Below, in pieces: positions 13,752 through 22,357 of a stretch of 64,000 bases of DNA (position 1 is its first letter; each line of letters starts with the position of its first letter). A program made the translations under genes and the position numbers. This DNA is from Streptomyces sp. NBC_01304 (GTDB lineage: Bacteria; Actinomycetota; Actinomycetes; Streptomycetales; Streptomycetaceae). Below the pieces are notes generated by a model. The model searched no databases. It worked only from the letters and a program-made list of their open reading frames with translations, and was not told where the DNA came from. The stretch covers positions 8,556,001 to 8,620,000 of the forward strand of contig NZ_CP109055.1 of the NCBI RefSeq assembly GCF_035975855.1, given 5' to 3'.

Positions 13752-14963
13752 TCAGGCGATCACACCGTCTTGATGCATCGCTGCGATCTCCGCGTCCGTC
13801 ATCCCCACGGCACGCAGCAGCACCTCGGTGTGCTCGCCGAGCGCGGGCACGTCCCCCATCGCCGCCTCGGCCCCGCCCACCCAGGTCACCGGCGGCAGCA
13901 GCGCCCGCAGCGGACCCGCCGGCGAACCCACCTCCCGCCACCGGCCGCGCGCCGCCAACTGCGGATGCGCCGCGACCTCCCGCACATCCCGCAGCCGCGC
14001 ACACGCGATGCCCGCCGCGTCGAGCCGCGCCATCGCCTCGTCCGCCGTCAGTTCGCCGAGCGCCTTCGCGACCAGTGCGTCCGTACGCTCCCGACGCGCG
14101 GTCCGCGCCGCGTTCGTCGCGAACGCCGGATCATCCGCCAACCCCGGCCGCCCGAGCACGAGTTCAGAAAGCCGCTGCCACTCGCGGTCGTTCTGCACCG
14201 AAAGCAGCACCCGGGCCCCGTCCGCCGTCCCGTACGCGTCATAGGGCGCGATGACCGCGTGCGCCAGACCCGTGCGCGCCGGCGGCTCACCCCCGTGCAT
14301 CGCGAGATTCAGCGGATGCCCCATCCACTCCGCGAGCGACTCCAGCATCGACACCTCGACCGGCCCGCCGAGCCCCGTCGTCCCCCGCCGAAGGAGCGCC
14401 GCGAGCACCCCCGAGTACGCGTACATCGCCGCCGCGATGTCGGCCGCCGGAATGCCTGCCTTCACCGGTTGTTCCGGGGTCCCCGTCACCGACACCAGGC
14501 CCGCCTCGCACTGCACGAGCATGTCGTACGCCCGCTTGTCGGCGTACGGCCCGCCCGCGCCGTACCCCGAGATGTCGACCGCGACCAGCCGCGGATGCCG
14601 GGCGCACAGCGTCGCCGCGTCCAGGCCGAGCCGGGCCGCCGCGCCCTGCGCCAGGTTCTGCACGAACACGTCGGCGTCCGCGACGAGGCGACGTACCGCC
14701 TCCAGACCCCGAGGGTCCTTCAGGTCCACCGCCAGGGACTCCTTGCCGCGGTTCGCCCACACGAAGTGCGAGGCGAGACCGTGCGCCGCCGTGTCGTAGC
14801 CGCGCGCGAAGTCACCACCGTCCGGGCGTTCGACCTTGATGACGCGGGCGCCCTGGTCGGCGAGCTGGCGGGTGGCGAAGGGAGCGGCAACGGCCTGCTC
14901 GACGGCGACGACCGTGATGCCTTCGAGGGGGAGCGGCCGGCGGGCGGCGGTGCGTGTCTGCAT
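13752..14963 (-). CDS. CaiB/BaiF family III CoA-transferase
   Basis: A 403-residue enzyme of the formyl-CoA transferase family, moving CoA between carboxylic acids in the cytoplasm. The N-terminal domain has LEGITVVAVEQAVAAPFATRQLADQGARVIKVERPDGGDFAR, the standard opening of this family; WANRGKESLAVDLKDPRG follows. The catalytic Asp is in AYDMLVQCEAGL, with SGYGAGGPYADKRAYD before it as in oxalyl/carnitine CoA-transferases. The ATG at 14963 was preferred over TTG 14969. It stands alone, divergent from the M20 amidohydrolase, so the acyl substrate cannot be inferred. Confidence 0.92.
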   Translation of the reverse strand: MQTRTAARRPLPLEGITVVAVEQAVAAPFATRQLADQGARVIKVERPDGGDFARGYDTAAHGLASHFVWANRGKESLAVDLKDPRGLEAVRRLVADADVFVQNLAQGAAARLGLDAATLCARHPRLVAVDISGYGAGGPYADKRAYDMLVQCEAGLVSVTGTPEQPVKAGIPAADIAAAMYAYSGVLAALLRRGTTGLGGPVEVSMLESLAEWMGHPLNLAMHGGEPPARTGLAHAVIAPYDAYGTADGARVLLSVQNDREWQRLSELVLGRPGLADDPAFATNAARTARRERTDALVAKALGELTADEAMARLDAAGIACARLRDVREVAAHPQLAARGRWREVGSPAGPLRALLPPVTWVGGAEAAMGDVPALGEHTEVLLRAVGMTDAEIAAMHQDGVIA

Positions 14964-15106
14964 GGGCAAGATCCTGAACCCTGCGTAACACCGTTGTCAT
15001 CCTTAGATGTTGACGAAGCAACCTTCTGGGGCCAGGGTGCTGATCGCTTGGTAGCTACACCTACCTCTCATCCGGCAGTTGCACCACCTCACCCCCGGAG
15101 GCCCAC

Positions 15107-16831
15107 GTGTGTGACCTGCACGACCAGCACGAGCACGAGGCGGCGCCCGGCACGCCCGTGCTCAGCCGCCGCCGCATCATGCAGCTGCTCGGCGCGGCCG
15201 GCGTGACCGCCGCCGTCACGACCGCCGAGGCCGATCCCGCGATGGCCGCGGCCGCCGACGAGACACCCGCCGCGTACGAGGCCCCCACCGGACTCGCCGA
15301 GGACAGCCCCGCCAAGGGCAGTGCGCTCGACTGGATCGACGCGCACAAGGGCCGCATCACCGGCCTGAACGCCGAGATCTGGGAGAACGCCGAACTCTCC
15401 CTGCGCGAGTGGAAGTCCTCCCTCGCCGAGGCGGAATTCCTCGAACGGGCCGGATTCAAGGTCGAGTTCGGCACCGCCGGCTTCCCGACCGCGTTCACCG
15501 CCACCTTCACCCAGGGCAAGGGCGGTCCCGCGCTCGGCTTCAGCGGCGAGTACGACGCGCTGCCCGGCCTCTCGCAGAAGAAGGGCGTCGGCCACCACGA
15601 CCCGCTCGTCTACGTCCACGACCCGTTCGCGCCGGGCTACGGGCCCGGCCACGGCTGCGGTCACAGCGCGCTCGGCACGGCCGCCGCAGCGGCGGCCGCC
15701 GCCGTCGCCCGGTCCGCCGAGCGGCACAAGCTGCCGGTCACCGTGAAGTTCTTCGGCTCCACCGCCGAGGAGACCCTCATCGGCAAGACGTACGCGGTCG
15801 CCAAGGGTGTGTACGAGGGCCTCGACGCCTTCCTCGACTGGCATCCCTCCACCGCCAACGCCACCGGCTGGGGCTCCACCACCGCGATGACCGCGGTCAC
15901 CTTCACCTTCCTCGGCGTCGCGGGCCACGGCGGCACCCCGCTCGGCAACAAGTCCGCCCTGGACGCGGCCGTGATGATGGCGACCATGTCGGAGTTCCTG
16001 CGCGAGGAGAACCTGGCGCCGTCCGGCCGCCTGCACTGGGTCATCAACAACGGCGGCGACATCCCCAACGTGACACCGGAGATAGCCGAGATCTCGTACT
16101 ACGTGCGCGAGGGCAGCCCCGCCCGCGTCCAGGTCCTGCTCGACAAGGTGATCGCCGTCTCGGAGGCGGCGGCCAAGGCGAGTCAGACCAAGGTCCGGCA
16201 TCGCATCACCTCGGCCTGCTGGAATCAGCTGCCCGCCAAGGCCTTCGCCGAGCTGCTGCACGAGAACATGCGACAGATCGGCCCGCCCCAATTCGCCGAC
16301 GAGGCACACCAGTTGGCGAAGGAGCTGCAGGAGTCGCTCGGCCTGCCGGCCAAGGGGATGCACGACAAGATCGGCGACCTGACCCCGCCCAACCCGGTGT
16401 TTCTGGGCGGCGGTTCGACCGACGTCGCCGACATCAGCTGGAACGTCCCGACCGTCTCGATGGGCGCGGCCCTCGCCCCGATCGGCACCAAGATGCACAC
16501 CTGGTCCACCGCCGCCTGCGCCGCCGCGGCACCCGGCCAGGCGGCCGTGGTCGCCGCCGCCAAGTACCTCGCGGCGACCGCCATGGACCTGCTCACCCAG
16601 CCCGAGCGGCTGAAGGCGGTCAAGGACGAGTTCGCGGAACGTACGAAGGACGTGGAGTGGAAGACCGCGCTCCCGGACGGCTATGAACCGCCGATGTACG
16701 AGCCGCCCGCCTGGTTCCTGAAGAAGACCGGCCAGAAGTGGCCGCCGAGGAACATCACCTGGCCCCCGAAGCGGGTCGTCTCCCAGGAGAAGTTCGCCTC
16801 GCTCGGACCGGAGTTGGCCCCGCAGAAGTAG
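15107..16831 (+). CDS. M20 family amidohydrolase with Tat signal
   Basis: A 574-residue metal-dependent hydrolase resembling the AbgB (aminobenzoyl-glutamate hydrolase) branch of M20. The N-terminus contains the twin-arginine motif LSRRRIMQLLG followed by a hydrophobic helix and ADPAMAAAA, so folded export is expected. Metal-site blocks are GPGHGCGHSALG, GSTAEET (the general-base Glu pair), DWHPSTAN and a GHGGTPLGNKSALDA dimerisation region. The start GTG 15107 follows GGAGGCCCAC. The C-terminal 80 residues (PPMYEPPAWFLKK and on) extend beyond a typical M20 enzyme. It is monocistronic; substrate unknown. Confidence 0.88.
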   Translation: MCDLHDQHEHEAAPGTPVLSRRRIMQLLGAAGVTAAVTTAEADPAMAAAADETPAAYEAPTGLAEDSPAKGSALDWIDAHKGRITGLNAEIWENAELSLREWKSSLAEAEFLERAGFKVEFGTAGFPTAFTATFTQGKGGPALGFSGEYDALPGLSQKKGVGHHDPLVYVHDPFAPGYGPGHGCGHSALGTAAAAAAAAVARSAERHKLPVTVKFFGSTAEETLIGKTYAVAKGVYEGLDAFLDWHPSTANATGWGSTTAMTAVTFTFLGVAGHGGTPLGNKSALDAAVMMATMSEFLREENLAPSGRLHWVINNGGDIPNVTPEIAEISYYVREGSPARVQVLLDKVIAVSEAAAKASQTKVRHRITSACWNQLPAKAFAELLHENMRQIGPPQFADEAHQLAKELQESLGLPAKGMHDKIGDLTPPNPVFLGGGSTDVADISWNVPTVSMGAALAPIGTKMHTWSTAACAAAAPGQAAVVAAAKYLAATAMDLLTQPERLKAVKDEFAERTKDVEWKTALPDGYEPPMYEPPAWFLKKTGQKWPPRNITWPPKRVVSQEKFASLGPELAPQK

Positions 16832-16833
16832 CG

Positions 16834-16847
16834 CCTCCTTACGGAGG
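16834..16847. terminator. Short hairpin between convergent M20 and exporter genes
   Basis: CCTCC-TTAC-GGAGG immediately after the M20 stop codon. It is short but correctly placed for two convergent genes. Confidence 0.4.
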
Positions 16848-16862
16848 TCGTACGTTCCCCGC

Positions 16863-17654
16863 TCACCGTCCGGTGTTCGCGTACCGCCGGACGGCGAGCG
16901 GCAGGAACACCGCGATCAGCAGCGCACACCACAGCAGCGACCCGGCGACGGGGTGCGCCACCGGCCAGGCGGCGCCCTCGGGGACCGGCGCGTTGCCGAA
17001 GAGGTCGCGCGCCGCCGTCGTGACGGCGCTGATCGGATTCCACTCGGCGACCGTACGCAGCCACCCCGGGAGGTTGCCGGTCGGGATGTACGCGTTGGAG
17101 AGCAGCGGCAGCATGAAGGTCGCGCCGCCCAGTTGGCCGGCAGCCTCCTCGCTCCGCGAGGCGAGGCCGAGCAGGATCCCGATCCACGTCGTCGCGAACC
17201 GGAAGAGCAGCAACAGGCCGAAGGCGCCCACCGCTTGAAGCGCCGAGCCCTCAATGCGCCAGCCCATCGCGAGCCCGACGAGAAGCAGCGGAACAAGCCC
17301 GACGGCCGTCGTCAGGAGATCGGCGGCGGCCTGCCCGAGCGGCACGGCGGACCGGCTCATCGGCAGCGTACGGAAGCGGTCCATCACGCCGCGGTGGGAG
17401 TCCTGGGCGGCGGTGAACATCCCCGTCATGATGCCGTTCGCCGCCGTGGCCACCAGGAGGCCGGGGACCAGGAAGGCACGGTAGTCGGCGCCGGGCATGG
17501 CGAGCGCACTGCCGAAGACGTAGCCGAAGAAGAGCAGGAAGACGATCGGCATCGTCTGGGTCATGACCGCGATGGCCGGGGCGTGCCGGATGCGCTGCAG
17601 ATGGCGGCCGAGGACCGCGCTCGCGTCGTACGTCACGTGGCTGAGGGTGCTCAT
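16863..17654 (-). CDS. ABC-2 type exporter permease (DrrB-like)
   Basis: A 263-residue inner-membrane protein with six predicted helices, including AVMTQTMPIVFLLFFGYVFG, LVPGLLVATAANGIMTGMF and LLWCALLIAVFLPLAV. The conserved ABC-2 pattern MDRFRTLPMSRSAVPLGQA and the re-entrant NPISAVTTAARDLF near the C-terminus match DrrB-type drug exporter permeases. The ATG at 17654 overlaps the ATPase stop as ATGA, so it is made with that ATPase. Together they form an exporter controlled by the divergent TetR protein. Confidence 0.9.
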   Translation of the reverse strand: MSTLSHVTYDASAVLGRHLQRIRHAPAIAVMTQTMPIVFLLFFGYVFGSALAMPGADYRAFLVPGLLVATAANGIMTGMFTAAQDSHRGVMDRFRTLPMSRSAVPLGQAAADLLTTAVGLVPLLLVGLAMGWRIEGSALQAVGAFGLLLLFRFATTWIGILLGLASRSEEAAGQLGGATFMLPLLSNAYIPTGNLPGWLRTVAEWNPISAVTTAARDLFGNAPVPEGAAWPVAHPVAGSLLWCALLIAVFLPLAVRRYANTGR

Positions 17655-18598
17655 GCGGCGATCTCCTTGCGGCCGGTGAGGCGGAGGAACACCTCGTCGA
17701 GGGTGGGCGGGCGCAGGCTGGCGTCGGCCAACGGGACGCCCGCCGCGTCGAGTTCGCGGACCAGGCGGGGCAGGGTGAGGGCCGGGTCCGGGGCGACCGC
17801 GCCGGCGGTGCGGCGTTCGGCGTCGAGGACCGGCTCGCTGCCGGTCAGCTGGTCGAGGACGACCGCCGCGGCGTGCAGGGCCTCGGGGGCGGCGTCGGGG
17901 GCGACGACCACCTCGGCGTAGTTGCCGATCGTCGCCTTGAGGGCGGTGGGGGTGCCGCGGTGGGCGGCGCGGCCCTCGTCGATCAGCACGATGTCGTCGG
18001 CGAGCTGATCGGCCTCCTCCAGGTACTGGGTGGTCAGCACGACGGTGGTGCCCTCGGCCGCCAACTCCCTTACGGAGTCCCAGATCCGGCCCCTGCTGCC
18101 CGGGTCGAGCCCGGTCGTCGGCTCGTCCAGGAAGAGCACCCGGGGCCGGGTGATCAGGCTCGCGGCGAGATCGAGCCGACGGCGCATGCCGCCCGAGTAG
18201 GTGCGGGCCGGGCGGTGCGCGGCGTCCGTCAGCTCGAAGCGTTCGAGGAGTTCATCGCCGCGCGCGCGTGGCGCACGCAGGATCCTGGCGAAGAGGCGCA
18301 GGTTCTCGGCACCGGTCAGATCGCCGTCGACCGAGGCGTACTGCCCGGTGACCCCGATGTGCCGGCGCACCTCACCCGGCTCCCCTGCGAGATCGTGTCC
18401 GGCCACGCGCGCGTGGCCGCCATCGGGTGCGAGGAGCGTCGTCAGGACCCGGACCGCCGTCGACTTGCCCGCGCCGTTCGGCCCGAGCAGCCCGCAGACC
18501 GTGCCCTCGGGGACGGCGAGGTCGAGGCCACGCAGGGCGTGCACGTCGCCGAAGCGCTTCTCCAGACCCTCACTAAGTACAGCGTACGTAGTAGTCAT
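17651..18598 (-). CDS. ABC exporter ATPase (DrrA-like)
   Basis: A 315-residue nucleotide-binding subunit: Walker A GPNGAGKST (about 39-47), Q-loop GVTGQYASVDGDLTG, signature YSGGMRRRLDLAASL, Walker B RVLFLDEPTTGLDP, and the DrrA-type C-terminal PPTLDEVFLRLTGR. It powers export of a hydrophobic compound with the DrrB-like permease. The start chosen is the ATG at 18598. The first codons contain one of two near-identical palindromes (18573-18591), so the presumed repressor would sit on the start of the gene. Confidence 0.92.
   Translation of the reverse strand: MTTTYAVLSEGLEKRFGDVHALRGLDLAVPEGTVCGLLGPNGAGKSTAVRVLTTLLAPDGGHARVAGHDLAGEPGEVRRHIGVTGQYASVDGDLTGAENLRLFARILRAPRARGDELLERFELTDAAHRPARTYSGGMRRRLDLAASLITRPRVLFLDEPTTGLDPGSRGRIWDSVRELAAEGTTVVLTTQYLEEADQLADDIVLIDEGRAAHRGTPTALKATIGNYAEVVVAPDAAPEALHAAAVVLDQLTGSEPVLDAERRTAGAVAPDPALTLPRLVRELDAAGVPLADASLRPPTLDEVFLRLTGRKEIAA
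18573..18591. promoter_or_regulatory. TetR operator copy 2, inside the first codons of the ATPase gene
   Basis: CTAAGTAC-AGC-GTACGTAG on the plus strand, which reads CTACGTACGCTGTACTTAG on the minus strand. It differs by one base from the copy at 18618 in inverse orientation, 45 bp centre to centre. Confidence 0.68.
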
Positions 18599-18617
18599 GT
18601 GATCGACGGTAACATAA

Positions 18618-18636
18618 CTACGTACGCTGTACGTAG
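18618..18636. promoter_or_regulatory. TetR operator copy 1
   Basis: Perfect palindrome CTACGTAC-GCT-GTACGTAG between the exporter operon and the divergent TetR gene. Position, symmetry and duplication support binding by the TetR protein encoded at 18685. Confidence 0.78.
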
Positions 18637-18684
18637 CAGCCGTGGTGCGGGCATGCGCGAGGATGGTCGGCGAGGTGATGATCA

Positions 18685-19401
18685 ATGGCGGGCCGAGCGG
18701 CCGAACCCGAAGTGATCTGGGCGCGCCCCGAGCGCACCGGGCGTGGCCCGAAACCCGCGTACAGCCGGGCCGACATCGCGGCCACGGCGGTGCGCATCGC
18801 GGACGCGGGCGGCATCGACGCGGTCTCCATGCGACGCGTGGCGGCCGACCTGGGCTGCGGCACCATGTCGCTCTACAACTACGTGCCGCGCAAAGAGGAC
18901 CTGTACGAGCTGATGGTCGACGCCGTCAGCGCCGAGTACGACTTCGCGGGACAGCCCACCGGGGACTGGCGCGCCGACATGATGGCGCTCGGCCGGCAGG
19001 CCCGCGCGCTCATGCACCGCCACCCCTGGCTGCCCCGCCTGATGACGGCCGCGTACGCCTCCAGTCCCCGCACGCTGCGGTTCCTGGAGCACTGCCTGAC
19101 CGTCCTGGACGGCCTGGACGCGCCGGCCGGGACGAAGATGGAGCTCATCGCGATGGTCAACGGCTCGGTGATGACGTACGTCGTCAACGAGTTCGCCATG
19201 GCCGAGCGGAGCCGCGCCCTGCCGTGGTCCGAGGAGCAGGAACAGGCCGTGCGCGGGGCGTACATGGCCCGCGCCCTGGCGGCGGGGGAGTACCCGCGGC
19301 TCGCGGCACTGTTCACGCAGGGGCCGCCGCCCGGGGACGCGGAGGAGTCGTTCGAGCGGATGCTTCGGCGGGTGGTCGATTCGTTCGGGGGCGGGCGGTA
19401 G
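18685..19401 (+). CDS. TetR family regulator of the adjacent exporter
   Basis: A 238-residue repressor with an N-terminal TetR helix-turn-helix: YSRADIAATAVRIADAGGIDAVSMRRVAADLGCGTMSLYNYVPRKEDLYELM in pieces, about residues 26-78, then a ligand-binding domain with TetR_C features (HPWLPRLMTAAY, LDAPAGTKMELIAMVNG). It is transcribed away from the DrrAB-type exporter, and two near-identical palindromes lie between them. Autoregulation with derepression by an exported drug is the expected model. The ATG is preceded by GAGGTGATG. Confidence 0.9.
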   Translation: MAGRAAEPEVIWARPERTGRGPKPAYSRADIAATAVRIADAGGIDAVSMRRVAADLGCGTMSLYNYVPRKEDLYELMVDAVSAEYDFAGQPTGDWRADMMALGRQARALMHRHPWLPRLMTAAYASSPRTLRFLEHCLTVLDGLDAPAGTKMELIAMVNGSVMTYVVNEFAMAERSRALPWSEEQEQAVRGAYMARALAAGEYPRLAALFTQGPPPGDAEESFERMLRRVVDSFGGGR

Positions 19402-19474
19402 CCGGTCGTGCCTCGTGGCGGTCTTGCCGGGACTGCCTGCGTTGAGGCGGGTCCCGTCTGTCTAGGGTTGCCGC

Positions 19475-20266
19475 GTGCCCCTGCCTGCGCTCGCCGCCTC
19501 CGCGCTGTTGCCCGTCAACGTCACGCTGGGGGCGGTCCTCGCCGTCCTCCTCGTGGTCGCCGTCGCGGTGGCGGCCTTCGCGCGGCTCGCGCCGGACGCG
19601 GGGCGCGGACGGGCCCGGGAGATCGCGGTCGCCGGGGTGCGGGCCGCGCTGCAACTCGCCGCCGTCTCCCTGCTCATCGGCTGGGTCGTCCGGCACGTCC
19701 CGGCGCTGCTCGGCTTCCTGCTCCTGATGTACGCCGTCGCCGTGCGCACCGCCGGACGCCGCATCACCCCCAACTCCACCTGGTGGTGGGCGGCCCTGCC
19801 GATCGCCGCGGGGGTCGCACCCGTGGTCGCCGCGCTGTTGCTCACCGGGCTCGTCCCCGTCAAGGGCATCACCCTCATCCCCGTCACCGGCATCCTGATC
19901 GGCGGGGCGCTCACCGTGACCGTGCTCGCGGGACGGCGCGCCCTCGACGAGCTGCACACCCGGCGCGGCGAGGTGGAGGCGGGGCTCGCCCTCGGCCTGA
20001 CCGACGCGGAGGCCCGCCTCGAAGTCGCCCGCCCCGCAGCCTCCGACGCCCTCCTGCCGGGCCTCGACCAGACCCGGACCGTGGGCCTGGTGACGCTGCC
20101 CGGCGCCTTCGTGGGGATGCTGCTCGGCGGGGCCTCGCCGGTGCAGGCGGGCGCGGTCCAGCTGTTCGTCCTGGTCGCGCTGCTCGCGGTGCAGGCGGTG
20201 GCGGTCGCGGTGGTGCTGGAGCTGGTGGCTCGGGGGCGGCTGCACCGGGACGGGTCCCGCTCCTAG
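19475..20266 (+). CDS. UPF0014/FetB-like ABC transporter permease
   Basis: A 263-residue membrane protein with about seven hydrophobic helices and the FetB-family hallmarks AVAGVRAALQLAAVSLLIGWV, LLMYAVAVRTAGRRI, LIPVTGILIGGALTVTVLAGRRALDEL and TRTVGLVTLPGAFVGMLLGGASP. FetB permeases are linked to iron export in E. coli. No FetA-type ATPase gene is adjacent, so the partner must be elsewhere or the protein acts differently. Starts with GTG 19475. Its stop shares the tetranucleotide CTAG with the stop of the convergent downstream gene. Confidence 0.85.
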   Translation: MPLPALAASALLPVNVTLGAVLAVLLVVAVAVAAFARLAPDAGRGRAREIAVAGVRAALQLAAVSLLIGWVVRHVPALLGFLLLMYAVAVRTAGRRITPNSTWWWAALPIAAGVAPVVAALLLTGLVPVKGITLIPVTGILIGGALTVTVLAGRRALDELHTRRGEVEAGLALGLTDAEARLEVARPAASDALLPGLDQTRTVGLVTLPGAFVGMLLGGASPVQAGAVQLFVLVALLAVQAVAVAVVLELVARGRLHRDGSRS

Positions 20267-21495
20267 AGCAGGGCGAACTGCCCGTCCGGGCCCTCCTCGT
20301 GGTGGTCGAGCACCGAGGCCGGCCGCCGGGCCGTCTCCGGTACCGGAAGCACGCCCGCCTTGCGCAACTCCGCCGTGCCGAGCTGCTTGTCGAGGGCGTT
20401 TCCCAACTCCTCCTGCCGGGGCCGGAGTTCGGCAAGAAGTGCCAGCACGGTGATCAGCTCAAGGAGCTCGGAAGTCCAGGCCTGGGGCCAGGAAGCGGGC
20501 CGGATCGCGTCGAGCGTGCCTGGCTCCCCGGGGTGCGTACGCCGCTCGAACCACGCTTCGAGCACCCGCACCCCGCTCACGTGGAAGTCCCAGGCGCCGG
20601 GCGGCACGGGCGAGATGCGGCCCTCGCCGATCTGCAGGGTCTCCTCCTCGCGGTCGTACAGCAACTCCGTGGGCCGTGCGGGGAGTGTGGCGCGCACATA
20701 GGGGCGGCGCCCGCCCGGGAGCTTCGGGCGCTCGCCGGACCGCAGCTGGAGCCAGAGGAGGCGATGGCCCAACTCGACGCCGTGCGCCCACAGTTCGGGG
20801 TCGACTGGCAGCGGCACCCGGCAGCCTGCGGGCGTCTGCCGGGCCGTGGCCAGCGTCCACGTGAGGAACTGCTCGGCGCTCACCTCGGTGCCGTACCGCT
20901 CGCCGAGGAGGTCGAGCAGTCCCGGGGCCAGATTCGGCTCGACGCCGTCGAGCCGCCGGTACAGGGGCCGGATCCGCCCCGGCCGGCCCGCGGGGGAGCG
21001 CCCGCCCCCAGACTCCGTCCGGGAGGTGCCCCCCGGCAGCAGCCCGGTGGCGACGAGGGCGGGGCCGGTGGACCCGGGCACCTGGCCCGGCTCGACGAGG
21101 AACAGCTGGTGCGGGTCCGCTACCCGCCACAGCTCGGGGCGGGCGGCGTCGATCAGACGGTGGTCGGGTATCAGCCACTGCTCGTCGAAGGGCCCGTGCA
21201 GCACCCGCACCGGCTCGGGGCAGGGGCCCGACTCACGGGCGAGGCGGCCCGTTCCACTGCGTTGGCCGGGGAGTTGGGCGACCGAGCTCTGCAGGGTGCG
21301 CGACCTGCTCGGCCGCAGCAGCTCCTCGCGGGCCGCGCCCTCGGCGCGGAGCAGTGCGTCCCAACGCGCCCTCAGCGATGCCGCGTCCGGCGCCATCGGC
21401 CAGGAACGGCCGAGCCGCACGGGTGCGACCGACCACGGCATCAGGTCCGCGAGCAGCGGCGCGTCATCGTGCGTCACGCCCAGCATCGTACTCAT
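20263..21495 (-). CDS. Orphan protein resembling the Type ISP restriction enzyme specificity domain
   Basis: A 410-residue soluble protein. The C-terminal half contains LLYDREEETLQIGEGRISPVPPGAWDFHVSGVRVLEAWFERR-type sequence; the pattern WDFHVSGxxVLExWF is what I associate with the C-terminal specificity domain of Type ISP restriction-modification enzymes. The nuclease, helicase and methyltransferase parts of those 1,500-residue enzymes are absent, and no such genes are nearby. The central part (PLYRRLDGVEPNLAPGLLDLL, AEQFLTWTLATARQTPAG) fits the same family. The role of the stand-alone form is unknown. Domain identification is from memory of the pattern only. Confidence 0.6.
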   Translation of the reverse strand: MSTMLGVTHDDAPLLADLMPWSVAPVRLGRSWPMAPDAASLRARWDALLRAEGAAREELLRPSRSRTLQSSVAQLPGQRSGTGRLARESGPCPEPVRVLHGPFDEQWLIPDHRLIDAARPELWRVADPHQLFLVEPGQVPGSTGPALVATGLLPGGTSRTESGGGRSPAGRPGRIRPLYRRLDGVEPNLAPGLLDLLGERYGTEVSAEQFLTWTLATARQTPAGCRVPLPVDPELWAHGVELGHRLLWLQLRSGERPKLPGGRRPYVRATLPARPTELLYDREEETLQIGEGRISPVPPGAWDFHVSGVRVLEAWFERRTHPGEPGTLDAIRPASWPQAWTSELLELITVLALLAELRPRQEELGNALDKQLGTAELRKAGVLPVPETARRPASVLDHHEEGPDGQFALL

Positions 21496-21533
21496 GGGAG
21501 GGCTAGATGATCCGCGGGTCGGCCGTCTCGGGG

Positions 21534-22292
21534 TCAGTGCGGACTCTGGGCGTCCAGCGTCACCGAGAAGGAGAAGCGGTCCCCGCGGTAGTGGATCCGG
21601 GCCACGTCGAGCGGCCGGCCGTCCTCGCCGTAGCTGATGCCCGTGTAGTGCAGGATCGGGCTGAGCAGCGGGACTTGGAGCAGCTTGGCCGTCTCCGGGT
21701 CGGCGAGGCGGGCCTCGACGGTGTCGGTGATCCGGCTGATGTGTACGCCGACCACGTCACGCAGCACCTTGGTCATGGGCCAGCGCGCCAGATCGCCGGG
21801 GTCGATGCGGGCGGCGAGCTCGGGGCGTATGTAGTTGCGTGCGTGGTTCGTCGGCTCGCCGGTCTTCTCGTCGCTGCGCAGCCGGTGGTACGTCGCCACG
21901 TCGGGGCAGTCCGGGAAGTACTCGGCGAGATCCGTCGGCACGGGCCCGCTGCCGTGGTCCAGGATCTCGGTGCGCATGCCCGACTGCTGGGCGACGATCG
22001 CGTCCACCGAGCCGAGCAGCCGCACGGGGGTGCCCCGCCGGGCGCTCGGCTCGATGAACGTGCCGCGTCTGCGGTGCCGGCTGATCAGGCCCTCGTCCTC
22101 GAGCTCCTTGAGCGCCTGGCGCATGGTCAGCACGCTCACGCCGTAGTGCACCGCGAGCTGCTCCTCGGTGGGCAGCCGCAGCGGGGCGTCGGGCGTCCGG
22201 CCGAGGATCGAGGCGCGCAGGGACTGCGAGACCTGGTACCACAGGGGCAGTTTGCGGTTCAGGACGATCGAGTCCGGGGCAAACGCGGTCAC
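21534..22292 (-). CDS. GntR family regulator, HutC/UTRA type
   Basis: A 252-residue regulator. The N-terminal winged helix (LPLWYQVSQSLRASIL, LPTEEQLAVHYGVSVLTMRQALKELEDEGLISRHRRRGTF) is followed by a UTRA ligand domain with AEYFPDCPDVATYHRLRS and LHYTGISYGEDGRPLDVARIHYRGDRF-type strands. The start GTG 22292 has GGAGAAG upstream. It lies 65 bp downstream of hmgA in the same direction, separated by a hairpin, so it may sense an aromatic-catabolism intermediate, but that is only positional. Confidence 0.88.
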   Translation of the reverse strand: MTAFAPDSIVLNRKLPLWYQVSQSLRASILGRTPDAPLRLPTEEQLAVHYGVSVLTMRQALKELEDEGLISRHRRRGTFIEPSARRGTPVRLLGSVDAIVAQQSGMRTEILDHGSGPVPTDLAEYFPDCPDVATYHRLRSDEKTGEPTNHARNYIRPELAARIDPGDLARWPMTKVLRDVVGVHISRITDTVEARLADPETAKLLQVPLLSPILHYTGISYGEDGRPLDVARIHYRGDRFSFSVTLDAQSPH

Positions 22293-22310
22293 GACTTCTC
22301 CGAACTGCTC

Positions 22311-22324
22311 AGTCCTTGCGGACT
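22311..22324. promoter_or_regulatory. Inverted repeat AGTCC-TTGC-GGACT before the GntR gene
   Basis: Perfect 5-bp arms 19 bp upstream of the regulator start, a plausible autoregulatory operator. Confidence 0.3.
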
Positions 22325-22337
22325 CTTGGACGCTTCA

Positions 22338-22354
22338 GTGGCTGGATCAGCCAC
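22338..22354 (-). terminator. Hairpin after hmgA
   Basis: GTGGCTG-GAT-CAGCCAC, perfect 7-bp stem, directly downstream of the hmgA stop codon. Confidence 0.5.
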
Positions 22355-22357
22355 AGG

